Shown here: piece after piece, positions 8,570 through 17,404 of the stretch
Position numbering within the stretch: position 1 is the first letter of the stretch
How the letters are laid out: each line of letters opens with the position of its first letter
Assembly (NCBI GenBank): GCA_018613055.1
Contig: JAGGQZ010000003.1
Coordinates: 248,001 to 312,000, forward strand
Source: Chryseobacterium sp. ISL-80
GTDB lineage: Bacteria; Bacillota; Bacilli; Bacillales; Cytobacillaceae
Length of the DNA stretch: 64,000 nt
Direction of reading: 5' to 3'
The notes under the pieces: generated by a model
The model's database searches: none
The model's input: only the letters and a program-made list of their open reading frames with translations
Told to the model about the DNA's origin: nothing
Translations under genes and position numbers: made by a program

Positions 8570-11533
8570 TTATTCCTCCCACGATATTTTGTCTATTTCC
8601 ACTAGCATCTTTTTATAGCGAGATACAGAAGGAATTGCCCTTAAACTTTCCCTCGCAGTATTCAGTCCATCTTTAAAGAACATAGAAACGACATCTTCTC
8701 CAAATTCCGCAACAGCTTCTTTTAATCTGTAGGTATATATTGCTAAAAGGCGTGTTAATCTAAGCCGTTCCGCATCTGGAACATCTTCTTTATATTTCGT
8801 AAAATTGCCCACTTCATTTAATCGTTGAAATTTCAGTTCACACTGAATGATTAACTTTGAGAAGTCCCTAGCTAAAACTGTTAAAGTGTGAAAATTCATT
8901 GTCATAAAAGGGCAACTAATACAGTCTTGTTCTAACTGTTTATAAACACAATCACTAAAAACGCACATAAAACCTTCATCTTTAGCATGATTTAAACCCA
9001 TTTTCATTTTTTTATTTAGTTCAATCAATTCTTCTTCGGACATGCTATTAATCAAATCTTTTGCAATTATTTCGTTATTAGATAGAAGTTTAAATGTACG
9101 CACTAATTCTTCGATTTTTAACCAGTCTCCAAAAATTCGGGATATTTCCTTTGAAAAATTTGCTTTATCAACAGAAATTAAATTTTTGTCAATATTGTCT
9201 TTTCCTTCAAAAATGTTACTTAATTGTGTATGAACAAAACCAAAAGGTCCGGAATTAAATAAATTGTTAGAAATTTCGGTGAGCCGTTCTTCCGAAATGG
9301 ACAAATAAATATTTGTAGACTGGTCTAAGTTGTGGTTACGGAAGGAACGTATAACATCCATTACAGCCTCATTTCCCAAGCGTCTGGAAGTTTGAAATCC
9401 TAAAGAACTTAAAGTAGCATTCATTTTTAACGACTTGAAATTCAAGTTCTTTTCTTCAAAATCGGAAAAGAAGTACCTTTCGTTCCTTTCAGGTAGTTGC
9501 CTACTTTTTGAATGAAAGTCAATAAGGTATTCAGTTTCGAAATTATCCAATTTACATCGAATCTCACAAAGTATAATCGCAGTCGCTAATGCTAAGGATG
9601 TTGTTTCTGTCCAAGTAAAATCTCGTTCCCCTTTATTCTTGTTGTGAATCGTTATAAACGCTTTCAATTTGTTTGCAATATATTCAACATCGCTCTTTTC
9701 CAAGTCATGTTTTTTTAAATAATTCAAGGCAGCCTTATAATTCATGTTGAATCTCTTTATGATGTTAGTATTTGAAATATCATCGCCAAGCGGCGGAAAA
9801 ATCGTTACTTCATACCGTCTCCACTTATTATTTAGATGAATAAGGACATATAACCATGTTGAAGCATAACCTAGGTATTTTTTTCTATTCCCTTCTAAAA
9901 GGACCTCTATATCTTCAATCGCCTTTAGTTTGTGTTTTTCTATTTGGTTGACGTAATCAAGAAATGCACCATATTCATCTTTTGAGTAGACTTCTTTAAT
10001 TCTGGACTGGTTTTCAGGGCGAGCAGGGTTCTCAAAGACATCTAATTTATATAACACTTTTTTTCCTTGACCCACATAATAGGATTGTAAATTGTAAAGA
10101 AACGAATACATTATTGCTTGTTGGTACACTTTCACGTTTTTATTAAAAACAGCTACCTTTATTTCTTTATTTGTCAGAAAAGCTACGTCTTTTTTGGTTG
10201 CTGAGAGTAACTTTGTCAGGAACTTCGCAGTCTGAACATGGTCTCGAATAGCCCTTAAAAGGGTTCTTTCATTATCTCTTCTTTCAAGAGTGATTTTTAC
10301 AAAAGAATTCCACAAATCCTCAGTTTCTTTACTTCCTTCTGGAAATGTCACATTACAATGTTTAATTGTTTCTTGATATGCAATTAACGGTTGTGCCAAC
10401 ATTGTTTCACTAATCGCAACATAATCCCTTTCGAATTTCATATCTTGAATAAAATTGTCTATAATTTCTTTACGATAAAGAAAGTTAACTCCTTTAAAAT
10501 TTCTCCCATCCTTTTCAATCCTTATAATTTCCGGAACAGAGATTTTTGATAAATTATCATTTTGATATTTTTCAAAATAGCTGTTAGAAAAAACTTCACG
10601 AGATGGAGAATTAATATGCAACTCATTTTCAACTAATTCGTCAACCTCTTTGGAAGTATAATAATTTTCTGTATAAAACACCCATTCTCTTTTTTGTTCC
10701 CTTTTTAATAATGGCAGTGTATCGGGAGTATAGAATTTTCTGCCTTGAAAATTTCTTTTACTTTTTTGATTTTTAATCTCTCCTACAACTGTTTGAGGCT
10801 GAATATTAAAAACCTTCAGGACTTTTTGGATGGCTTTTTGAGTTAAACCCAGAGAGTTCCCTAAACTTTTTTCTGATATTAGTTCTTGGGAATACGTCAA
10901 GAAGTTGCTCATGTAATTCTCGAAGTCTTTTTTTTTCACAAATCTATATGAATAATATTTCCCTATATTTAGAATAGAAATTTTCCCTTCAATATCGGAA
11001 AGTTTACTATGGAGTGTTTCAAAGGATAAACCTTTTTCTTTCGAAATGTTCGCAAGACTTATATAGTCATTAAAAAAGATATCTGTGTGCAACCTTGTAA
11101 TGAATTTATCTTTCTTACCTAAAGAATCTATGGGACTAAGCTGAATGACTTCTATTAAGCCTAATAAGGAAAGTTTTTCAATTATTTGATGATATAGCTT
11201 CGAAACACCCTTTGATACTTTAGAGTTGTTCATATCAAAAAAGTCGGTAAAGTAATAAAACTTATCAGCAATAATTTCTTGTTGTATAAAATATTTCGCT
11301 AAATCATAAACTGAGTATTTAACATTTCCATCAATTGATTGTGTTCGAATACGCCCAGCATCAATTAATGTATTAAGCTTGGTAATTGGTAATACATAGC
11401 TTTCTATACTTTTAGCTTTATCCAACTTTCTTTTACTTACAAAAACACCAACTAAATGTTCTATCTTGTCATAGACACCAGTTTCATTCCTAACTAATTT
11501 TACTGCCTCCTCTAGTGATGTATATTTTTCCAT
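8570..11533 (-). CDS. Large divergent tyrosine-recombinase-like protein (987 aa)
   Basis: At 987 residues this is far longer than usual integrases. The first 300 or so residues hold several helix-turn-helix-like stretches (SLGNSLGLTQKAIQKVLKVF; YTSKEVDELVE). A recombinase-like core follows: Arg in KWRRYEVTIF near 573 (R-x-x-E pattern), Arg in TSRRLGNEA near 715, His in FRNHN near 731 and Tyr in QSTNIYL nine residues after it. A Cys cluster near 858-876 (CVFSDC, then DCISC) resembles a zinc site. The region between the second Arg and the His is shorter than normal, so activity is uncertain. It starts at ATG 11533 behind AAGGAG, three bases after the preceding gene. It could be an active third recombinase or a structural or target-selecting subunit. 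Confidence 0.65.
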   Translation of the reverse strand: MEKYTSLEEAVKLVRNETGVYDKIEHLVGVFVSKRKLDKAKSIESYVLPITKLNTLIDAGRIRTQSIDGNVKYSVYDLAKYFIQQEIIADKFYYFTDFFDMNNSKVSKGVSKLYHQIIEKLSLLGLIEVIQLSPIDSLGKKDKFITRLHTDIFFNDYISLANISKEKGLSFETLHSKLSDIEGKISILNIGKYYSYRFVKKKDFENYMSNFLTYSQELISEKSLGNSLGLTQKAIQKVLKVFNIQPQTVVGEIKNQKSKRNFQGRKFYTPDTLPLLKREQKREWVFYTENYYTSKEVDELVENELHINSPSREVFSNSYFEKYQNDNLSKISVPEIIRIEKDGRNFKGVNFLYRKEIIDNFIQDMKFERDYVAISETMLAQPLIAYQETIKHCNVTFPEGSKETEDLWNSFVKITLERRDNERTLLRAIRDHVQTAKFLTKLLSATKKDVAFLTNKEIKVAVFNKNVKVYQQAIMYSFLYNLQSYYVGQGKKVLYKLDVFENPARPENQSRIKEVYSKDEYGAFLDYVNQIEKHKLKAIEDIEVLLEGNRKKYLGYASTWLYVLIHLNNKWRRYEVTIFPPLGDDISNTNIIKRFNMNYKAALNYLKKHDLEKSDVEYIANKLKAFITIHNKNKGERDFTWTETTSLALATAIILCEIRCKLDNFETEYLIDFHSKSRQLPERNERYFFSDFEEKNLNFKSLKMNATLSSLGFQTSRRLGNEAVMDVIRSFRNHNLDQSTNIYLSISEERLTEISNNLFNSGPFGFVHTQLSNIFEGKDNIDKNLISVDKANFSKEISRIFGDWLKIEELVRTFKLLSNNEIIAKDLINSMSEEELIELNKKMKMGLNHAKDEGFMCVFSDCVYKQLEQDCISCPFMTMNFHTLTVLARDFSKLIIQCELKFQRLNEVGNFTKYKEDVPDAERLRLTRLLAIYTYRLKEAVAEFGEDVVSMFFKDGLNTARESLRAIPSVSRYKKMLVEIDKISWEE

Positions 11534-11535
11534 AA

Positions 11536-12900
11536 TTATGTCTCCTTTCTAGAACGATAGGATTTAATAGCTTCATCTTGCATGGTAGATACTACTTCTT
11601 GTCTCTTTTTCTTCACGATTTTTCTATTCCAATATGCTTCTAGGGCATGCGGGCTTAAATCACCGCGTCGATTTTTCATTTGTTCCTTTGTGTAGCCTAA
11701 ATCTATTCCTAAGTTTGTAAAGACTGCTCGGCAAAGGTGGGGGGTCATCTTAAAATCATTAGTATCTACATCCGTTAAATTTTCAAGAGTTTTCTTATCC
11801 CCATTTTCAACTAGGGTTTCAATAAATATTTCTCCAAGCTTTTTAAATTGATAATAGGCAGCATTGTATGTCAGAGGCACACCTTTATGAGTGCTATAAA
11901 AGAATGCAAAATTATTGTTGATTTTTTTCTCTCGCTCCAAATATTTGATATGGAGCTTATGGTCTTTGTAAACGTCCGAAACTAGGGGGATATCGATAAC
12001 CTCTAATGCAGCAAATTTTGTTCTCCTTTTGACTTGGTTGTTTGATTTAGTTTTTTTTCCAGCAAACAATTCAGGATTATCTTCTACGTGTACTACAAAT
12101 CCATCCTCACCAGTATCATCATCGTCATAAAAAACTGGTCTTATCAGGTTACTGCGCGTCATATTAACAACCTCTCCCAATCTTAAACCGCCGTAAAACA
12201 TTAGGCACAAAGCAAATGCAATATCCTTATAATAATTTCTAGCTAAATTTATCATAAGTCTAATATTTTCTAACCTATCTTCAAAACTATCATCTGTGAA
12301 ATCACGGACAGATTGAAAAACCATTTCATTTTTTGGGAAGGGGACATAATAGGTCCCTATTTGGCGAAAAGGATTATGAATGGTTTTAATTTTGTTTTTT
12401 TTTCGTTCAATTTCTAGAATTTTATTAACATTTTCATTAATAACTCCACAATCAAGTAAGTATTGATAAAATCTCAATAGGGGATATTCCATTTCTCCAA
12501 CTGTATTTGGTTTTATTTCACCACTTTCAACTCGTGCCACCTGGTCCTGCAAAAATAAACATGCATGCCGAAATTTCATTTTAAATAGACCATCCTTTAA
12601 GTCGGCAAATTCCGTCTCATCTCTACTCACCATATATCTGCAATAGTTTAAGAAGGAACAAATTGTCCGCATATATTTTTTTTGAGTATTTAAAGCTGTA
12701 TTATTTGACCAAAGTTCATCTTTTAAAAAACTATTTGTTAATGGGTCAATAACATACGCTCCGTCTATTTTGCGTTCTAGCTTAACAGCAATTACAGTCT
12801 TTTTATTTGTTATCTCATTTGTAGTAACTTTCATTATTTTCCTCTCTCGTTCAAAGACTTTGTAATTAAAATCCGTCTCAAAGAGAATCATGTTTTTCAA
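11536..12900 (-). CDS. Tyrosine recombinase, TnpA-like
   Basis: First gene of the recombinase operon. The C-terminal catalytic domain shows Arg in YGGLRLGEVV near 239, the H-x-x-R box in TPHLCRAVF near 387-390, and Tyr in LEAYWNR near 421. The second His is replaced by Asp (RRGDLSPHALEAY keeps the spacing). The N-terminal half has a SAM-like core-binding region (TQKKYMRTICSFLNYCRYM). Two starts are possible: TTG 12900 with AAGGAG nine bases upstream, or ATG 12834 with GAGAGG seven bases upstream, giving 454 or 432 residues; I report the longer. A perfect dyad at 12941-12966 sits just upstream and is probably where expression of the whole operon is controlled. Confidence 0.85.
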   Translation of the reverse strand: MKNMILFETDFNYKVFERERKIMKVTTNEITNKKTVIAVKLERKIDGAYVIDPLTNSFLKDELWSNNTALNTQKKYMRTICSFLNYCRYMVSRDETEFADLKDGLFKMKFRHACLFLQDQVARVESGEIKPNTVGEMEYPLLRFYQYLLDCGVINENVNKILEIERKKNKIKTIHNPFRQIGTYYVPFPKNEMVFQSVRDFTDDSFEDRLENIRLMINLARNYYKDIAFALCLMFYGGLRLGEVVNMTRSNLIRPVFYDDDDTGEDGFVVHVEDNPELFAGKKTKSNNQVKRRTKFAALEVIDIPLVSDVYKDHKLHIKYLEREKKINNNFAFFYSTHKGVPLTYNAAYYQFKKLGEIFIETLVENGDKKTLENLTDVDTNDFKMTPHLCRAVFTNLGIDLGYTKEQMKNRRGDLSPHALEAYWNRKIVKKKRQEVVSTMQDEAIKSYRSRKET

Positions 12901-12940
12901 GGTACTTTACTCCTTCATTAGTTAATTAGTACAAGTAGCC

Positions 12941-12966
12941 TTTAATGTTAGAAAACTAACATTAAA
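12941..12966. promoter_or_regulatory. Operator-like dyad upstream of the recombinase operon
   Basis: Perfect 11-bp inverted repeat, TTTAATGTTAG and CTAACATTAAA, with a 4-base AAAA centre. No T-run follows on either strand, so it is not a normal terminator. The same AATRTTAG half-site with 4-base spacing recurs at 13847-13866 before the regulator gene, which points to one DNA-binding protein acting at both. Confidence 0.65.
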
Positions 12967-12977
12967 TACAAAAAAAC

Positions 12978-13829
12978 TTAAGCTGTTAACATCATGAGAA
13001 TCAACAGCTTATTTTCATCACTTTCAGGAATTTGTTCAATAAAAAATTCCTTAAGTGTAGCAATATTGGTTTCAATACTAACAATGTTATCGAGTTCAGC
13101 TCTATTATGACCTGCTAAAATTGCATTTTTAATTGACCATTCAACATTTGTTTTAATTTTATTCGTATCATTTTGTCTATATATCCTCATCTTAAATTGG
13201 ATATTATTAACATGCTGGTTTATAAATTCGACCCATAATATTGTGGAAGAATTCGTTTCCCTAATCCGATAATTAGTAGCAAAAGTTTTCTTTTCATCAA
13301 TAAACCAATCATAAGAAGGTAAGTTAATAACCTCTTTCGATATAGCTACATCTAGATTGGCTTTAAGGAACTCAATTGCTTCTTGAAATCCTTGCAAGAA
13401 CCATTCGCTCTGTAATTTCCCACTAACTACCTTTACATTTGAGGCTCTGGTAATCGCCTCTTTTTTTAGACCTTCTATTAATTTTGTTTCTAAACTCGAG
13501 CCAAGTTTCACATCAATAAATTCCTTTAAATCATCTTTCGTAATTCGATATCCTTCTTTTTTACTTCGAATAGCAGCCTTTATTCCATAATTGGATGCGA
13601 TAGTGTGGGCATATTCAGATGCCTTTTCATGACTATCTCCCTCAGTAATATAGCGATTATATTCATTTTGAAATATTTTATTATATTCTCTTATCCATAG
13701 TCTAACCTGTTGTTCACCTGTAGATATTTTTGATTGACCATTTTTATTTTTATTTACTCTATTATTCCTCCGAATTATTCCTTTAGACACGAGAATAGCA
13801 GCAACTTCTACCACAGTATATTCTTTCAT
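12978..13829 (-). CDS. Putative MerR-like DNA-binding regulator of the element
   Basis: A 283-residue protein. The first 60 residues look like a MerR/excisionase-type winged helix: EYTVVEVAAILVSKGII, then QQVRLWIREYNK as the typical arm. The rest, including a mixed segment with EWFLQGFQEAIEF and YDWFIDEKKTF, matches nothing I recognise. It lies between two similar dyads, one in its own promoter region (13847-13866) and one before the recombinase operon (12941-12966). The simplest reading is a regulator that controls itself and recombination; an excision factor is the main alternative. It is separately spaced from the recombinase operon, and ATG 13829 has GCGGAAG upstream. Confidence 0.55.
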   Translation of the reverse strand: MKEYTVVEVAAILVSKGIIRRNNRVNKNKNGQSKISTGEQQVRLWIREYNKIFQNEYNRYITEGDSHEKASEYAHTIASNYGIKAAIRSKKEGYRITKDDLKEFIDVKLGSSLETKLIEGLKKEAITRASNVKVVSGKLQSEWFLQGFQEAIEFLKANLDVAISKEVINLPSYDWFIDEKKTFATNYRIRETNSSTILWVEFINQHVNNIQFKMRIYRQNDTNKIKTNVEWSIKNAILAGHNRAELDNIVSIETNIATLKEFFIEQIPESDENKLLILMMLTA

Positions 13830-13846
13830 CGACTTCCGCCTTTTTT

Positions 13847-13866
13847 AATATTAGTTTACTAACATT
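13847..13866. promoter_or_regulatory. Operator-like dyad upstream of the regulator gene
   Basis: AATATTAG-TTTA-CTAACATT, an inverted repeat with one mismatch and the same half-site and spacing as the dyad at 12941-12966. It sits immediately upstream of the ribosome binding site of the 12978-13829 gene, as expected for autoregulation. Confidence 0.6.
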
Positions 13867-14031
13867 ATTTAATACAATAATAAAAAAAACCAAAATAAAA
13901 ATCAATCAATATCTATTTAATATTAATTAATATTGTTTTATTATTAATAATGTTGTAAATATAAAATATTACCAAATAGTGGATGGATGGTGGACAATGC
14001 CCAGAATTTCAATTTGGGGTAGGGGGAAAGT

Positions 14032-14619
14032 ATGGAAAAAGGAGAAATTTTTAATGAGAAAGACATGTGTGTGGAGTCCAGTAGTATATGGGAATTAATT
14101 CTTAATCTAGATATACCAATGCTAGGACTAGTAATTGCTGCTATTTTAGTAGTAGTTTTCTTTATCGCACTTCCTTATAAGGCAGGGATTAAAGAGGCTA
14201 AATCATATTCCAAGGAACAAAAAAGATTACTTTGGCTTGCAGTTATTATCTTTATTGTATGTATTTTGCTATCTATGTTTGGAATACCGGTTGATAATGG
14301 GTTTGCTATATTAGTATCAATAGCTACTTTGTTTTGGTCATTAGGTGATGTGCAGCAACAGATGGCGGAGTTAGAGGGGAAATCAGGCGTTTTTGGAAGG
14401 TCACTTCAATTTGTTAGTATCTTGCTATTTATTTCATTAATTCCTTACTTAGTATGGGACTTATTTGGAAACCCCCGCTTATTTTGTGGTATTGATAGTA
14501 ATAACTTCTCTGTAATAGCCTTAGCAGTAACTCTCATTTCAATTGTTATCAGTTCTGAAATCCAGCATCGAAAGATAATTAATGAAATAAAAAATGGAAA
14601 CCCTTCAGAAAAAGAGTAA
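14032..14619 (+). CDS. Hypothetical multi-pass membrane protein
   Basis: A 195-residue protein with about five hydrophobic segments: near residues 24-44 (LGLVIAAILVVVFFIAL), 64-82, 86-102, 122-142 and 155-172. A charged loop (QQQMAELEGKSG) and a lysine/glutamate-rich tail complete it. It has no catalytic motif I recognise. AGGGGGAAAG gives a good ribosome binding site. It is transcribed away from the regulator and converges with the restriction gene, from which a two-way terminator separates it. Small membrane proteins in defence-gene clusters are sometimes effectors, but nothing in this sequence shows that; its function is unknown. Confidence 0.6.
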   Translation: MEKGEIFNEKDMCVESSSIWELILNLDIPMLGLVIAAILVVVFFIALPYKAGIKEAKSYSKEQKRLLWLAVIIFIVCILLSMFGIPVDNGFAILVSIATLFWSLGDVQQQMAELEGKSGVFGRSLQFVSILLFISLIPYLVWDLFGNPRLFCGIDSNNFSVIALAVTLISIVISSEIQHRKIINEIKNGNPSEKE

Positions 14620-14636
14620 AAGAAGGTAAAAAAGTT

Positions 14637-14665
14637 AGGGACATAGCATGTAGTGCTTTGTCCCT
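14637..14665. terminator. Bidirectional hairpin between convergent genes
   Basis: AGGGACA pairs with TGTCCCT, extended inside by AGCA/TGCT across one T-T mismatch. On the minus strand a T-run (ACTTTTTT) follows, serving the restriction gene; on the plus strand the T-run is weak. Confidence 0.7.
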
Positions 14666-14716
14666 TCTAATTTTCATCTAGATAAATATCCCCATAAATA
14701 GGAGGGAAGCAGCCAA

Positions 14717-17404
14717 TCAATTATAACGATATCTAGCTGTTAATCCCTCAACTGTCATATTTTCATTAATGTCGTTATGAGGGATTAATAAATAAATCCA
14801 TTCCTTGCCACCATGTTTCAGTTCATGTTCTGTTGCGTGGCTGCACCAATTTTGAACTGCCTTAGCTTTTTCTTGTACTACTTTATCGTTAATATCATCT
14901 TTTTTCTTAATCTCGCAAATATACTTTTTCGTTTTTGTTTCTACAATAAAATCCGGGTTATAAGTTTCACTATGTCCATAATAGATTTTAAATTGACCTA
15001 AAGCTGGCTTAAACCACTTCTCGACGGTATCATCACTTTCGCAAATAATTGCGTACCGCCTTTCGCTATCCGAATCAAATTTTTGGGTGCGATATAAACA
15101 CTTTAAGAAACCGCTAAAAACATAGCTTTTTATATGTGATTTATCTTCAACTGGCTCTCTAAATTGCCGCTCTCCATTATCTATCATAGTAGTATAATGG
15201 ACCGTCTTTAAGGTTTCAAATCCTTTACTTATAGTTACTTCGTAGGCAGTTGCTAACTCGTAATAGTTTTCCTTCATTTGTAGGTGAATTAATTCTGCTA
15301 ACCTAACACGATTATACTGCAAGACATTTCGAACAGCACTTTCATCTGGAAGATAACTTTGTAGGTGACAGACTAATTGCCCAGTTAATTTATACAGTAA
15401 GTCAACATGTTCGTCGTAAGAAATATCGGAATATTCTATTAGTTCGTTAACTATATAGTCTTCTAATCGTTCTTCCTCATAATTTTGATAAATGCGTTGC
15501 AACGTTTCGCGTTCATGAGTTCGCAAATGTTGAATTAATATTTTTTCCCCAACAGGCTGTAAATTAATTCTACTTACATTAAGATTAAAGTCTTTATAAC
15601 CCCAGGAAAAACCTCCAACTGGTTGAACTAAAATGCGCGGGATATCAATACTATGCTGAATATTCTTCTTTAAATAAGTTTCTACAACCTCTGTAACAAA
15701 TTCCTGAGCTTCTTCTGGGAACAAATGAAGCTGTTTATTTTTATATTTACTTTGAACATCAACTATTATTTGTTTCTTAACTTGCTTCTCATTTAATTTT
15801 TTTGAGCTAGGAAGATGTTCTAGACTTTGAATCTTAGTTTGTATCAAATTAATAACCTTTTTAATTTCAACTGGAGTGAATGTTTCCTTTGTTTCAGGAT
15901 TTAGCTCAGTAATTTTTTTTATAGTTGTTTCTTCGACCTCGTTAACAATTAAATCTTCAAGCACAGGTGGAGATGTAACTGCTTTCCTTTGTCCTTTAGC
16001 AACATCTTTACCAATAATAACTCCAGTACGTATTATTGAGTTTGGATTATTAGCTTCATCAACAATTTCTTGAAATTTATCATGAGCAATTATAGTTAAA
16101 CGGTCTACAGTCTTTACACCCGTTCTTTTTCCATATGGTAAACGTAGACCACGACCAATAGATTGTTCTACTAATGTTTTTGAATTTGCTGCTCTCAAAG
16201 GAATAATTGTATAGAGGTTAGTAACGTCCCAACCTTCTTTTAACATATTAACATGGATTACAATCTCAGTTTCTGAGTTAGGGTCCTCAAGCGCCATCAA
16301 TTCTTGAATTGTTTCGTCTTTTTCTTCGCCTCTTTGATTTGAGTGCACAGTTATTACTTTTCCTTTATAGCTACCATTAAAAAACTCATCTGATTGGAGA
16401 AAAATCGACAATTCTTCTGCATGCTTTGTATCTTGAGCAACTATAAGTACAAAGGGTTTAACAGGTTGCAAGTGGTTTTGTTTAGCATATACTTCGAGCT
16501 CTACTTTTGTTTCTTCATGAACTAAAATCCCATCTTCCAGCTTTATTTTTTCGAGTTCTTCCACATCTTTAGGAGGGGTAAAGTCTGGTCGGGTCGCAAC
16601 AGCAGGTTCTTTTACAAATCCATCTTCCATTGCCTTGTATAATGGATAACTATAAATCACATTATTAAAAGGTATTGTTTTATTACTAGTCTCGATTTGT
16701 GGGGTAGCTGTCAATTCTATTCCTAAAACAGGATTCAATTCATTTAATACCTTTACTCCCGCTGAAGCACGATATCTATGGGATTCATCCATAAGTAAAA
16801 CAAGGTCAGGTAAAGATGCAAGATATTCAAAGTAACTTTGACCAATATACTCACTTAATCGTTTAATTCTAGGTGATTTACCACCTCGTACCTCAGAATT
16901 AATTTTTGATATATTAAAAATATTAATATGGATTTCATCTTCTCCAAATAGACTTTGCTTTCGAACTCCAATACCTTCCTCGTAATTATCCCCTGTAATA
17001 ATTCTTGGCTGATTAATAGCTAATTCAGATATTCCTTTAAAAACATACTTAGGGGTATGCGGGGTAAAGTCTTGAATTAATTTATTATAAATAGTTAGGT
17101 TGGGAGCCAGAACGAAAAAGTTTTTCATCCTTTTGGTGATATACAAATACGCTATAAAAGCACCCATTAACCGTGTTTTCCCAACCCCAGTAGCTAGAGC
17201 AAAACAAAGAGAGGGGAAATCCCTCTCAAAATCTGTAACAGAGGGATAAAGCTTCTTAAGTTTGATTAATTCATTTTTTAAGGATTCAGCACTTTGTTTC
17301 CCGAGTGCCATTCGTTCAAGGATATCAGATAAAATTTCAAGTGATTCCTTTTGGGGCTTTCTTAAACTTAAGCGAGCTGATATGTTATTTACATTACAAT
17401 TCAT
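14717..17404 (-). CDS. Type III restriction enzyme, Res subunit
   Basis: The 895-residue Res subunit combines an ATP-driven SF2 helicase-like motor with a nuclease. Visible motifs are Walker A in ATGVGKTRLMGAF near 73, DESH in LLMDESHRY near 205, motif III LTATP, and motif VI in EQSIGRGLRLPYG. A C-terminal PD-(D/E)xK nuclease follows, with NPDFIVE and ICEIKKK near 815-835. Res and Mod together cut DNA when two unmethylated sites are in head-to-head orientation. The ATG overlaps the Mod stop codon (ATGA), so the two are translationally coupled. It looks full length. Restriction specificity cannot be read from the sequence. Confidence 0.95.
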   Translation of the reverse strand: MNCNVNNISARLSLRKPQKESLEILSDILERMALGKQSAESLKNELIKLKKLYPSVTDFERDFPSLCFALATGVGKTRLMGAFIAYLYITKRMKNFFVLAPNLTIYNKLIQDFTPHTPKYVFKGISELAINQPRIITGDNYEEGIGVRKQSLFGEDEIHINIFNISKINSEVRGGKSPRIKRLSEYIGQSYFEYLASLPDLVLLMDESHRYRASAGVKVLNELNPVLGIELTATPQIETSNKTIPFNNVIYSYPLYKAMEDGFVKEPAVATRPDFTPPKDVEELEKIKLEDGILVHEETKVELEVYAKQNHLQPVKPFVLIVAQDTKHAEELSIFLQSDEFFNGSYKGKVITVHSNQRGEEKDETIQELMALEDPNSETEIVIHVNMLKEGWDVTNLYTIIPLRAANSKTLVEQSIGRGLRLPYGKRTGVKTVDRLTIIAHDKFQEIVDEANNPNSIIRTGVIIGKDVAKGQRKAVTSPPVLEDLIVNEVEETTIKKITELNPETKETFTPVEIKKVINLIQTKIQSLEHLPSSKKLNEKQVKKQIIVDVQSKYKNKQLHLFPEEAQEFVTEVVETYLKKNIQHSIDIPRILVQPVGGFSWGYKDFNLNVSRINLQPVGEKILIQHLRTHERETLQRIYQNYEEERLEDYIVNELIEYSDISYDEHVDLLYKLTGQLVCHLQSYLPDESAVRNVLQYNRVRLAELIHLQMKENYYELATAYEVTISKGFETLKTVHYTTMIDNGERQFREPVEDKSHIKSYVFSGFLKCLYRTQKFDSDSERRYAIICESDDTVEKWFKPALGQFKIYYGHSETYNPDFIVETKTKKYICEIKKKDDINDKVVQEKAKAVQNWCSHATEHELKHGGKEWIYLLIPHNDINENMTVEGLTARYRYN

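Noticed and set aside
12941-12966. Dyad considered as a terminator of the regulator gene
   Set aside because: No T-run follows it, and the same half-sites appear upstream of the regulator gene, so an operator is the better reading.
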